Positions 8,514-17,201 of a DNA stretch of 64,000 nt are shown here, piece by piece. The notes beneath the pieces were generated by a model that did not search any database, was not told where the DNA came from, and was given only the letters and a program-made list of their open reading frames with translations. Within the stretch, counting starts at the first letter, position 1, and each line of letters starts with the position of its first letter. Source of the stretch: Elusimicrobiota bacterium (GTDB lineage Bacteria > Elusimicrobiota > Endomicrobiia > Endomicrobiales > Endomicrobiaceae); NCBI GenBank assembly GCA_017525905.1, contig JAFXSD010000022.1, positions 1 to 64,000 of the forward strand. Reading direction: 5' to 3'. The translations under genes were made by a program, and so were the position numbers.

Positions 8514-9527
8514 TTAAAAATACTTGTTACTTAAATACCAATTGTATGTTATTTTTGCTCCGTTTTCAAGTTTTACAAACTCAAAATCGGTATCTTTTAT
8601 TATATTTGAATTGTCGGCTATCCAATAAGTTTGTAACATTTCAACAATTTTTTCTTTACTTAACACTTGCGGCTTTTTCGTGATTTTTGCAACAAGTTCA
8701 TAAAAAAAAGCAACCGATTTAAAAATAAAATCGAACAACATAATCGGTATTGTTTTTATGTTGTTTGTATCTGCTATTGTTGCTGCAACGGATTCCCAAG
8801 TGTAAATATTGCCGTCACAAAGATAATATGTTTTGTTGTCAGTATTTTCGTTGTTTATTACATTTGATATGACTTTTGCTATATCTTTTACGAAAACAAG
8901 CTGAATGAATTTTTTATTATAAGTGTTTAATTTTAAATGATGTTTAACCAAATTAAAGAAAATAAAAATATCTTTGTCTCTCGGTCCGTAAACAGATGCC
9001 GGTCTTATTATTGTATAAGGAATAATTCCGTTCAACTTTTTTATTTCTTGTTCGGCAAGCAATTTGCTTTTACCGTAATTCGAAACCGGATTTTCTTTTT
9101 CCGTTAGTTGTTTCGGTACTTCCGTAGAGCTTGGTCCCATTGCCGCTTGAGAAGATATATAAATAAATTTCTTAATATTTTTTTTGTTTTTAATTGCTGT
9201 TTGAACAAGATTTCTTGTTCCTTCTACATTAGTTTTATAATATTCGTCCCAATTTAATGCTCTTACAACACCGGCACAATGAACAACAATTTCAACTTCG
9301 GAAAGCAATTTTGATAATTGTTCTTCATCGTTTAAAGAACAATATTCGAATTGTATAGGGTAATCTTTTATCCACTTTAAATTAGATGATTTTCGAACTG
9401 TTGCAATAATTTCATGATTTTTTGAAATAAGTTCTTCTACTATGTGGCTACCTACAAAACCTGTTGCACCGGTAACCAAAATCTTTTTCGGAGAGAAAGA
9501 TTTTGTGTGTGAAATATTACTTTTCAT
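8514..9527 (-). CDS. Epimerase-fold NAD(P)-dependent reductase, candidate ceramide/ketosphinganine reductase (CerR-like)
   Basis: A 337-residue extended short-chain dehydrogenase with the cofactor motif TGATGFVGSHI (about residues 20-30), VVHCAG, and the catalytic YGKSK tetrad element. Such proteins are usually labelled NAD-dependent epimerase/dehydratase. In Caulobacter a protein of this fold (CerR) reduces the 3-oxo group in ceramide synthesis, and this gene heads an operon with serine-palmitoyltransferase-like and ceramide-synthase-like genes. The second of two adjacent ATG codons (9527) was chosen because AAGGAG then sits 5 nt upstream; the first (9530) is only 2 nt from it. A sugar-nucleotide or sterol-type dehydrogenase role is the alternative. 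Two palindromic direct repeats lie about 80 nt upstream. Confidence 0.65.
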   Translation of the reverse strand: MKSNISHTKSFSPKKILVTGATGFVGSHIVEELISKNHEIIATVRKSSNLKWIKDYPIQFEYCSLNDEEQLSKLLSEVEIVVHCAGVVRALNWDEYYKTNVEGTRNLVQTAIKNKKNIKKFIYISSQAAMGPSSTEVPKQLTEKENPVSNYGKSKLLAEQEIKKLNGIIPYTIIRPASVYGPRDKDIFIFFNLVKHHLKLNTYNKKFIQLVFVKDIAKVISNVINNENTDNKTYYLCDGNIYTWESVAATIADTNNIKTIPIMLFDFIFKSVAFFYELVAKITKKPQVLSKEKIVEMLQTYWIADNSNIIKDTDFEFVKLENGAKITYNWYLSNKYF

Positions 9528-9607
9528 CATTTCTCCTTATGGATATTTTCAAACATTTTAATATTTTTATCCAATAAATTTATAATGAAAATTACTTTGC
9601 ATTTTAT

Positions 9608-9635
9608 TTTGTTGTTACAAATTTGTTGTTACAAA
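9608..9635. repeat. Perfect 14-bp tandem repeat of a small palindrome
   Basis: TTTGTTGTTACAAA occurs twice head to tail (9608-9621 and 9622-9635). Each unit is itself a palindrome, TTTGT-tgtt-ACAAA. It lies between the 3' end of tRNA-Met and the start of the ceramide-type operon, so it could be an operator of that operon or part of the tRNA termination region. Confidence 0.6.
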
Positions 9636-9642
9636 AAAAAAC

Positions 9643-9714
<72 letters not shown>

Positions 9715-9748
9715 ATAAAACAAACAAACTGTTAATTGATATTTGAGT

Positions 9749-9777
9749 ATTGTATTATTTTAAATAATAAAAGTCAA
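9749..9777 (-). promoter_or_regulatory. Promoter of tRNA-Met
   Basis: On the minus strand TTGACT (9772-9777) and TACAAT (9749-9754) are separated by exactly 17 nt. The -10 box ends about 34 nt before the mature tRNA 5' end. Confidence 0.65.
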
Positions 9778-9803
9778 TAAAAAGATCTGTGCTTTATTCG
9801 TGC

Positions 9804-10250
9804 TTACTCTTTAACTTGCCTTTTCATTAATATTGCATTTTCACCGTTTTTATAATAATTTTTTCTTATATTATATTGTTCAAAACCGAACTTTAAGTAC
9901 AAATTTATTGCGGGAATATTGTTTTCACCTACTTCAAGAAAAATTGTTTTTATGTTTTTATTTAAAATATCCTTAACGGTTCGTTCCAAAAGGAAACTTC
10001 CTAATTTTTGTTTTTTTAGTTTTTCATCAATTACAATATTTAAAATTTCGGCTTCGTCAATAATAATATGATATATTATGTAACCTGCAACAATATTATC
10101 CGAAAGCAAAATTTTAAAAAAAGAATTTTTGTTTTCAAATTCGTTTAAGAACATATTCTTTGTCCAATTGTAACAAGAACTTGTTTTATCAATTTTGCAA
10201 ATGATATCTATGTTTTCTTTAATAAAATCAACGATATTTAATTTTTTCAT
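9804..10250 (-). CDS. rimI: RimI-like ribosomal-protein-alanine N-acetyltransferase
   Basis: The GNAT-fold protein is 148 residues long, the size of RimI, which acetylates the N-terminus of ribosomal protein S18 (and related substrates) using acetyl-CoA. The acetyl-CoA-binding loop reads DEKLKKQKLGSFLLE (about residues 78-92) in place of the usual R/Q-x-x-G-x-G/A form. It is followed by FLEVGENNIPAINLYLKFGFE and a Y-rich segment (RKNYYKNGENAILM), both typical of RimI. The ATG at 10250 was preferred over one 27 nt upstream because the added residues look like promoter translation. No Shine-Dalgarno sequence is present, and a -10 box ends 6 nt before the ATG, so the mRNA may be leaderless. Other small GNAT functions are possible. 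Confidence 0.75.
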   Translation of the reverse strand: MKKLNIVDFIKENIDIICKIDKTSSCYNWTKNMFLNEFENKNSFFKILLSDNIVAGYIIYHIIIDEAEILNIVIDEKLKKQKLGSFLLERTVKDILNKNIKTIFLEVGENNIPAINLYLKFGFEQYNIRKNYYKNGENAILMKRQVKE

Positions 10251-10256
10251 AAGAAT

Positions 10257-10285
10257 ATAATACAACAATAAATACAATAAAACAA
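10257..10285 (-). promoter_or_regulatory. Promoter of rimI, giving a probably leaderless mRNA
   Basis: Minus-strand TTGTTT (10280-10285) and TATTAT (10257-10262) have a 17-nt spacer. Only 6 nt separate the -10 box from the ATG at 10250, so the expected start of transcription falls on or next to the start codon. Confidence 0.5.
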
Positions 10286-10297
10286 TATGAATTTATA

Positions 10298-10326
10298 TTG
10301 AAATTTATATGCAAAAAAGATAAAAT
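10298..10326 (+). promoter_or_regulatory. Promoter of secA
   Basis: TTGAAA (10298-10303), a 17-nt spacer and TAAAAT (10321-10326). It lies 36 nt before the secA ATG, which has its own AAAGGG ribosome site, and is divergent from the rimI promoter. Confidence 0.6.
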
Positions 10327-10362
10327 TTATAGACATATAAATAAATTTTAAAGGGAAAAGTT

Positions 10363-12990
10363 ATGATAAAAGAAATATTTGCGGCAATATTCGGTTCACA
10401 AAATGAAAGAGATATTAAAAAGATAAGGCCGGTTGTAGATAAAATAAATGCCTTAGAGCCAGAAATACAAAAATTATCCGATGAAGAATTAAAAGCAAAA
10501 TCTTTGGAGTTTAAAGAAAGAATTAATAACGGTGAAAAACTGGACAGTATTTTGCCGGAAGCATTTGCATGTGTCAGGGAAGCATCAAAAAGAACAATAG
10601 GTCTTAGACATTTTGATGTTCAAATGATAGGCGGATATATTTTACATCAGGGCAAAATTGCGGAAATGAAAACGGGTGAAGGTAAAACCCTTGTTGCAAC
10701 TTTACCGGTATATTTAAATTCTTTAACGGGAAAAGGCGTTCATGTTGTTACCGTCAACGATTATCTTGCAAAAAGAGACAAAGAATGGATGGAACCTGTT
10801 TACAATGCTTTGGGTATGACGGTAGGGAATATTTGCCACGATACATCCGATGAAGACAGAAAAAAGGCTTATGCCTGTGATATTACTTATGTAACAAATA
10901 ATGAATTGGGATTTGATTATCTTAGAGATAATATGAAGATATCGAAAGATCACAGAGTTTTGAGAGAATTGAATTATGCAATCGTGGATGAAGTCGATTC
11001 AATATTAATAGATGAAGCAAGAACACCGTTAATTATTTCAGGTCCCGGTGAAGAATCTACGGATAAATATTATATTGCAAACAGAATAGTTCCTTTGCTT
11101 AAAGGAAGGCATATAACGGAAAATGAAGAAATAAAAGCTAAATATGAAGGAATAGATTTATCGAAAGGTTATGATTATCTTGTTGATGAAAAAAATCATA
11201 CTGTTGTTTTGACGGAACAAGGTGTACAGAAAGCCGAAAGATTTTTAGGTGTAAAAAATATTTATGATGATATGCAAGCCGAATGGGTACATCATATAAC
11301 TCAAGCAATAAGAGCACATGAACTTTACAAAAGAGATGTTGCTTATGTTGTAAAAGACGGAGAAGTTATTATTGTTGATGAATTCACTGGAAGGCTTATG
11401 CCTGGCAGAAGATGGTCCGACGGACTTCATCAGGCAATAGAAGCCAAAGAAAATTTAAAAATAGAACAAGAAAACCAAACACTTGCTACGATAACATTTC
11501 AGAACTTTTTTAGAATGTATAACAAAATAGCAGGTATGACCGGTACCGCACTTACGGAAGCAAGCGAATTTTGGGAAATTTATAAACTTGATGTTGTCGA
11601 AGTTCCTACAAATAATCCTATGATAAGAAAAGATTATCCGGATGTAATTTACAGAACAGAAAAAGAAAAATACAATGCAATTATTCAGGATATTGAACAA
11701 TGTTGGAGAAAAGGTCAACCGGTTCTTGTAGGTACAAGATCGATTGAAAAATCGGAATTGATTTCGGATATGTTAAGGAAAAAAGGTATTCCTCACAATG
11801 TTTTAAATGCAAAATATCATGAACTTGAAGCTCAAATTATTGCTCAGGCAGGTGCAAAAAGTGCCGTAACCATAGCAACCAATATGGCAGGTAGAGGTAC
11901 CGATATTGTTCTCGGTGCAGGGGATGAGGAAAATGGTAAATTCGTAAGAGAAGTCGGCGGATTGTATATTATAGGAACGGAAAGGCACGAATCCAGAAGA
12001 ATCGACAATCAGTTAAGAGGTAGAGCAGGAAGACAGGGAGATCCCGGAGCATCAAGATTTTATTTGTCTATGCAAGATGAATTAATGAGACTTTTCGGTT
12101 CCGACAGAATGGCAATGGTTATGCAAAAATTAGGCCTTAAAGAAGGTGATGCGATTGAGCATCCGTGGATATCGAAAGCAGTAGAAAATGCTCAAAGAAA
12201 AGTTGAAGGAAGAGATTTTGATATAAGAAAACAATTAATAGATTACGACAATGTTATGAATAAACAAAGAGAAGCCATCTACAGATTAAGAAATGAAATT
12301 CTTGAAGGAGAAGATGTTTCGACCACAATACAAGATATGTGGCTTGAATCCGTAGAAGAAAAAATTGAACAATGGGCACCTGAAAAAACTTATCCGGAAC
12401 AGTGGGAATGGCCGCATTTTCATGCTTGGATGATGAGATCTTTCGGAATAAATTTTGAAGTAGAAAATAAAGATGAATTAAGTTATCTTACAAGAGATGC
12501 TTTAAAAACAATACTGCTCGACAAAATACAAGAAGCATATGATAAAAGAAAAGAAACTTTGGGTGAACCGCTATTAAAACATATAGAACGAGTAGTCCTT
12601 TTACAAATGATAGATGTTGCCTGGAAAGATAATTTGTATGAACTTGACCAATTGAAAAAAGGTATCGGTTATAGAGCATATGCTCAAAAAGATCCTAAAA
12701 TAGAATATCAAAAAGAATCTTTTATGCTTTTTGACGGTATGATGAAAAGAATAAGAGAAACAACAATAGAATACGTGTTTAAAGTTCAGGTAAATGTATC
12801 TGCAAAACCTATGCCTGCAGGACAGGAAAACAGAAATACAGATCCAACAAAAACAAACGCAGGTAACGCTAATAATAAAAAAGAAAAGAAACAAATTTCC
12901 GCAAAAGATATAAAAAAAATAGGAAGAAACGATCCTTGCCCATGCGGCAGCGGTAAAAAATATAAAAAATGTTGCGGAGCAAATAAATAA
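10363..12990 (+). CDS. secA: Preprotein translocase ATPase SecA
   Basis: SecA is the ATPase motor that pushes unfolded preproteins through SecYEG at the inner membrane. At 875 residues it is close to the usual length of about 850-900. In order: Walker A region EMKTGEGKTLVATLP (about residues 103-117), the DEAD-box-like DEVDSILIDEARTPL (about 209-223), the preprotein-binding domain, IAGMTGTALTEA, the second nucleotide-binding domain with TNMAGRGTDI and the arginine-finger region QLRGRAGRQGD, the helical scaffold, and a linker rich in Asn and Lys. It ends in the zinc-binding CPCGSGKKYKKCC tail used for SecB or ribosome contact. All motifs appear intact. It is the first gene of a unit continuing with lnt and prfB. 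Confidence 0.98.
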   Translation: MIKEIFAAIFGSQNERDIKKIRPVVDKINALEPEIQKLSDEELKAKSLEFKERINNGEKLDSILPEAFACVREASKRTIGLRHFDVQMIGGYILHQGKIAEMKTGEGKTLVATLPVYLNSLTGKGVHVVTVNDYLAKRDKEWMEPVYNALGMTVGNICHDTSDEDRKKAYACDITYVTNNELGFDYLRDNMKISKDHRVLRELNYAIVDEVDSILIDEARTPLIISGPGEESTDKYYIANRIVPLLKGRHITENEEIKAKYEGIDLSKGYDYLVDEKNHTVVLTEQGVQKAERFLGVKNIYDDMQAEWVHHITQAIRAHELYKRDVAYVVKDGEVIIVDEFTGRLMPGRRWSDGLHQAIEAKENLKIEQENQTLATITFQNFFRMYNKIAGMTGTALTEASEFWEIYKLDVVEVPTNNPMIRKDYPDVIYRTEKEKYNAIIQDIEQCWRKGQPVLVGTRSIEKSELISDMLRKKGIPHNVLNAKYHELEAQIIAQAGAKSAVTIATNMAGRGTDIVLGAGDEENGKFVREVGGLYIIGTERHESRRIDNQLRGRAGRQGDPGASRFYLSMQDELMRLFGSDRMAMVMQKLGLKEGDAIEHPWISKAVENAQRKVEGRDFDIRKQLIDYDNVMNKQREAIYRLRNEILEGEDVSTTIQDMWLESVEEKIEQWAPEKTYPEQWEWPHFHAWMMRSFGINFEVENKDELSYLTRDALKTILLDKIQEAYDKRKETLGEPLLKHIERVVLLQMIDVAWKDNLYELDQLKKGIGYRAYAQKDPKIEYQKESFMLFDGMMKRIRETTIEYVFKVQVNVSAKPMPAGQENRNTDPTKTNAGNANNKKEKKQISAKDIKKIGRNDPCPCGSGKKYKKCCGANK

Positions 12991-13010
12991 AATAAATAGT
13001 CGGATTACAG

Positions 13011-14498
13011 GTGAAAAAGTTTAGATTAAAATATTTTTTTCTGGCTATATTATCCGGTTTTCTTGTAGCATTGTCTTTTCCGAAGATAAATGCTTTCTAT
13101 TTGGTTTGGATAGCTTTTTTGCCGATTATTTATACTTCACTCAGAAATTCCGTTAGAAATTCCTTAGTATACGGCTTTATATTCGGATTTTCTTTTTATG
13201 CAATTTCCTTATTTTGGATGTTTCCTTTCTTGAAATACAACACGAATATAATTCAGGCTTTAATGGCCTCTTGTTTGTTATGGATATATCTTTCATTATA
13301 CTTTTCTTTATGGACGGGATTGTTAAGCTTTTCAAGAAGACATTTTCATCCGATATTTTCATCTTTATATGCAGCAAGTTCATGGGTGATGTTGGAATAT
13401 ATAAGAACTTATTTCCTTACCGGATTCGGTTGGAATTTGTTAGGATATAGTCAATATAGTTTTATTCATGTAATTCAGTTCGCAGACTTGTTTGGAGTTT
13501 ACGGAATTTCATTTATTATAGTTTTGGTTAATATGTTGCTGTATTATTGGCTAAGAGATGTAAGGGGAAAGTTTTTCCTCGTTTATGTGTTTTGTTTGTT
13601 TGGTGCTCTGTTATTTTACGGTCATGTTAAAGTTAAAAATTATTCGAATCCTTACGGAGAAAAATTAATAGCCGGTGTCGTTCAACCCAATATAGACCAG
13701 TATAAAAAATGGGATGAAAAATATGAAGACGAAATATTAAATTCGATAAAACAAACGGTCAGTGTTTTTAAAGATAAAAATTTGGATTTAACTGTTTATC
13801 CCGAAACTGTTTTGCCCGGATATTTACAATATGAAGGCAATGTTATTGATTTTGTTGACGCAGTATCTTCTTATGCAAAAATGAATTTGCTCGGCGGAGC
13901 AAGTTATGATGATTCCGATAAAATTTACAATTCTATCTTTGCCATAACGGTAAACAGAAAAATTTTAAAAAAGCACGATAAAAATCATCTCGTCGTTTTC
14001 GGAGAATATATTCCTTTCAAAAAAGTATTATCAAGATATTTCGGAATTTTGAATAATTTGGGCGATTTCTCGAAAGGAAGGTACATGAATGTTTTACAAG
14101 TCGACAATATGTTTGTCGGTGCAACTATTTGTTCTGAAAATTTCTTTCCGGATTTATCGAGAAAATATATTTTGAATGGAGCAAGAATTTTAACAAATCA
14201 TACCAACGATGCATGGTTTTTTGATTCCTTTGCACCTCATCAACATTTTATAATGAATATTTTTAGAGCAATAGAAAACAGAAAAAATGTTATTGTATCG
14301 GCAAATACCGGCATATCTGCGGTTATAGATTCCGCCGGTAATATAATCGAAAAAACAAAAGTGAACGAAAATACCGCATTTGTTTCGGAAGTATATCAAA
14401 ATACAGCGGTAACCGTTTATACCGGAATAGGCGATATTTTTTGTTATGTTTGTATGTTTCTGGTTTTATTTGTTGTAGTTATAGTCTTTATAATATAA
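13011..14498 (+). CDS. lnt: Apolipoprotein N-acyltransferase Lnt
   Basis: Lnt adds the third acyl chain to the N-terminal cysteine of lipoproteins in the inner membrane, a hallmark of diderm bacteria. The 495-residue protein has several N-terminal transmembrane helices (about residues 1-200), a nitrilase-type domain (about 215-455) and a last transmembrane helix. The catalytic triad is visible: Glu265 in VYPETVLPG, Lys324 in DKNHLVVFGEYIP and Cys374 in GATICSENFFPD, matching the E. coli triad in order and spacing. The start codon is GTG at 13011, 20 nt after secA, with an AGG-containing ribosome site. It is followed 12 nt later by prfB. Confidence 0.92.
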   Translation: MKKFRLKYFFLAILSGFLVALSFPKINAFYLVWIAFLPIIYTSLRNSVRNSLVYGFIFGFSFYAISLFWMFPFLKYNTNIIQALMASCLLWIYLSLYFSLWTGLLSFSRRHFHPIFSSLYAASSWVMLEYIRTYFLTGFGWNLLGYSQYSFIHVIQFADLFGVYGISFIIVLVNMLLYYWLRDVRGKFFLVYVFCLFGALLFYGHVKVKNYSNPYGEKLIAGVVQPNIDQYKKWDEKYEDEILNSIKQTVSVFKDKNLDLTVYPETVLPGYLQYEGNVIDFVDAVSSYAKMNLLGGASYDDSDKIYNSIFAITVNRKILKKHDKNHLVVFGEYIPFKKVLSRYFGILNNLGDFSKGRYMNVLQVDNMFVGATICSENFFPDLSRKYILNGARILTNHTNDAWFFDSFAPHQHFIMNIFRAIENRKNVIVSANTGISAVIDSAGNIIEKTKVNENTAFVSEVYQNTAVTVYTGIGDIFCYVCMFLVLFVVVIVFII

Positions 14499-14510
14499 AG
14501 GATGAGTTTT

Positions 14511-15600
14511 ATGCTTAACGATTTAAAAGAAAGAATAGACGGCTTAAGGAGGTCTCTTTGATGTTGATAACAAAATCAAAGAGATAGAAGTTCTGGATAA
14601 AGAAATTTCCGCCGTAGACTTTTGGAACGATCAAAACAATGCAAAAAAGGTAATGTCTAAACTCGACGGCTTAAAAGAGACGGTTAATTCATGGAGAAAT
14701 TTAAAAGAACAGATAAATAACTTAATTGAAATAGATGAACTTTTACAACAGGAACAAGATGATTCTTTGTCTGACGAACTTGAACAAAACAAACTTAAAC
14801 TTATAAAAGATGTTGAAGATATTGAAGTAAAGACAAAACTTTCCGGGAAAAACGATAAAAATAATGCCATAGTTTCAATACATGCCGGTGCAGGTGGAAC
14901 GGAGTCTTGCGATTGGGCACAAATGCTTGTTCGAATGTATTCAAGATGGGCGGAAAACAAAGGTTTCGAATTTAATACAATAGATATTTTAGATGGCGAC
15001 GAAGCTGGTATTAAAAGTATAACATTTATTATAAACGGTAAATATGCTTATGGCTTACTTCAGTCCGAAATAGGTGTTCACAGATTGGTAAGAATTTCAC
15101 CTTTTGATGCAAATAAAAGAAGACATACTTCTTTTGCAAGTGTTGATGTTATACCGGAAGTGGATGACGATATAGATATCGTTATAGAAGAAAAAGATTT
15201 GAGAATAGACACATATCGTTCAACGGGAGCCGGCGGTCAACATGTTAATACTACGGATTCAGCCGTTAGAATTACACATTTGCCTACAAACATAGTCGTG
15301 CAGTCTCAAACGGAAAGATCTCAAATAAAAAACAAAGCTACGGCTATGAAACTTTTAAAAGCAAAGCTTTATGAATTCGAACAGGAAAAACTGAGACAAT
15401 CCTACGAAAAACATTATGATGAAAAAGGTCTTATCGCTTGGGGTAGTCAAATAAGGTCTTATGTTTTTATGCCTTATCAGCTTGTTAAAGATCACAGAAC
15501 AGATTATGAAACTTCACAGGTTGATAAAGTTATGGACGGAGATATAGATTCTTTTATTTCGGCGTATCTTAATTGGAAATTGGAAACAAAAAATAATTAA
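14511..15600 (+). CDS. prfB: Peptide chain release factor 2, expressed through a programmed +1 frameshift
   Basis: RF2 releases the peptide at UGA and UAA codons. The zero frame runs from ATG 14511 for 16 codons to a TGA at 14559-14561. An internal Shine-Dalgarno AGGAGG (14547-14552) lies 3 nt before CTT-TGA, the classic RF2 shift site, and shifting +1 at CTT enters the long frame at GAT 14560, which ends at 15600. The product is 362 residues, the normal RF2 length. It has the RF2-specific SPF tripeptide (in RISPFDANKRR) and the catalytic GGQ loop (TGAGGQHVNTTDSAVRITH). The shift autoregulates RF2: low RF2 leaves the in-frame TGA unread. A simple caller would start at 14653 and lose the N-terminus. 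Confidence 0.97.
14547..14561 (+). promoter_or_regulatory. RF2 programmed +1 frameshift element
   Basis: AGGAGG, three spacer bases TCT, then CTT and in-frame TGA followed by T. The spacing equals that of the E. coli element (AGGGGG-TAT-CTT-TGA). The stimulatory Shine-Dalgarno here is the perfect AGGAGG. Confidence 0.95.
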
Positions 15601-15618
15601 AGCGGAGGAAAAGGTTTT

Positions 15619-17193
15619 ATGAAACAATTTTCTTTGTTTGTTAATGGTAAAGATATAGATACCGGGAAATACGAATATTTTCCTTACTCCGATCAAACGA
15701 TTCTAGATTTTAAAAAAACTTATCAAGTTATAAATAAATTAAAAAAAGGTGAAATGTCTGAAGATGTCGATAAATATATTTATGCAAAATATTGTGTAGG
15801 TGATAATGAACTGAATAAAAAAGCAATAGATGCCGCGTACGAAGCCGCTAAAAAATACAGAAAATTTAATGTCCTTAAAAGGAAAAAGATTCTTTATTCT
15901 ATAAGTGATAAACTTGTCAAATATAAGAGTGAGGTTTTAAAAATATTGACGATAGAAGGACATACTAAAAAACTTGCGGAATGGGAATATAACGGTTTAC
16001 AAAAAGTTTTTTGCAAAGAATCGATAGACTTATATAAAGATGAATTGTGGACAGAGTTAGGCTGTGAAAAAAATGAAAGAATATATTTAGCAAGAAAACC
16101 CGACGGTGTTGTTGTTATAATACCTCCTAAAAATGCTCCGGCTTGTAATTCCCTTATAGGTGCATATGCATTGTTATCCGGCAATGCAATAATAGTAAAA
16201 CCTCCTTTAAAAATTCCGGTAGCAACAATATTTGTTTGGAAAAAAATCGTGGGAGAAGCATTAAAAGAAAATGGTGCTCCCGACGGGATAATAAATATAG
16301 TGATGGGAAACTCAAAAGTTATGTTGGATGAATGGTTAAAAAATCCTAAGGTAAATGATATTTTCTTTTCCGGTGGAAGTGCTCAGGGATTAGAAATAGG
16401 CAGACAAGTTTGTGAATATAACAAGAAACCTATTTTAGAATTATCAGGCAATGATAACCTTTTTGTTTGGGACGATTGCGATTTGGAAAAAGCAACAGAT
16501 TCTGCAATAGATTGTTTTTTGGGGTCTACACAAATATGTATGATACCAAAAACATTAATCGTTCATGAGAATATTTGTGATAAATTTGTAGATAAAATGC
16601 TTAAAAAAGTTAAAAGTATGAAATATGGTTTACCGTCGAGTGCGGAAACTTTTTTGACGCCTGTCGTAAAAATAAATGAATGCATAAAATCTTTTGCAGA
16701 TGCGAAAGAAAATAACGGTAAAGTTTTGTGCGGAGGAAACAGAGTTGATTACAATGGAAACATTGATAATAACGGAGTTTATTTTCAGCCTACTCTTGTT
16801 TTGTTTGAAAGTGATAATCCGAATTTGCTTAAAATAAAATGTGTTTGTGAAGAAAATTTTTTCCCTGTAATTCCTATTATTAAAGTTTTATCAAAAAGTA
16901 CGGATAAACAACAAAAAGATAAAGAAATATTTACAAAGATGATGGAGATAGCAGATAGTAATGAGTATGGTTTAAGAGCATCTGTATGGGTGAAGTCAGC
17001 TTTTTATACAAGACAATTTATGCAGTCTATAGACAGAAGCGGATTGCTTAGAATAAATTCAAAGCATATAGGCGTATCGACATATTTATCGAGTCATGGC
17101 GGAATAGGTAAAACAGGTGGACCATACGGAGAAATGAATTATATTTGGTTGAAAACAAGTCATATGCAAGGTATAAGCTTAACAAGGGAGTAG
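15619..17193 (+). CDS. Aldehyde dehydrogenase superfamily protein
   Basis: A 524-residue NAD(P)-dependent aldehyde dehydrogenase fold, oxidising an aldehyde to an acid or acyl derivative. Catalytic residues are in place: the cofactor-binding lysine in NAIIVKPPLKIP, the general base Glu274 in LELSGND and the nucleophile Cys307 in GSTQICMIP. The active-site surroundings differ from ordinary aldehyde dehydrogenases, where LELGGK and GQ-C motifs are usual. About 75 residues precede the region where a typical enzyme begins. It lies between prfB and a histidine kinase with 18- and 8-nt gaps, so it is probably co-transcribed with both. The substrate is unknown; a lipid-derived aldehyde is only a guess. 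Confidence 0.8.
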   Translation: MKQFSLFVNGKDIDTGKYEYFPYSDQTILDFKKTYQVINKLKKGEMSEDVDKYIYAKYCVGDNELNKKAIDAAYEAAKKYRKFNVLKRKKILYSISDKLVKYKSEVLKILTIEGHTKKLAEWEYNGLQKVFCKESIDLYKDELWTELGCEKNERIYLARKPDGVVVIIPPKNAPACNSLIGAYALLSGNAIIVKPPLKIPVATIFVWKKIVGEALKENGAPDGIINIVMGNSKVMLDEWLKNPKVNDIFFSGGSAQGLEIGRQVCEYNKKPILELSGNDNLFVWDDCDLEKATDSAIDCFLGSTQICMIPKTLIVHENICDKFVDKMLKKVKSMKYGLPSSAETFLTPVVKINECIKSFADAKENNGKVLCGGNRVDYNGNIDNNGVYFQPTLVLFESDNPNLLKIKCVCEENFFPVIPIIKVLSKSTDKQQKDKEIFTKMMEIADSNEYGLRASVWVKSAFYTRQFMQSIDRSGLLRINSKHIGVSTYLSSHGGIGKTGGPYGEMNYIWLKTSHMQGISLTRE

Positions 17194-17201
17194 ATTGATA
17201 T

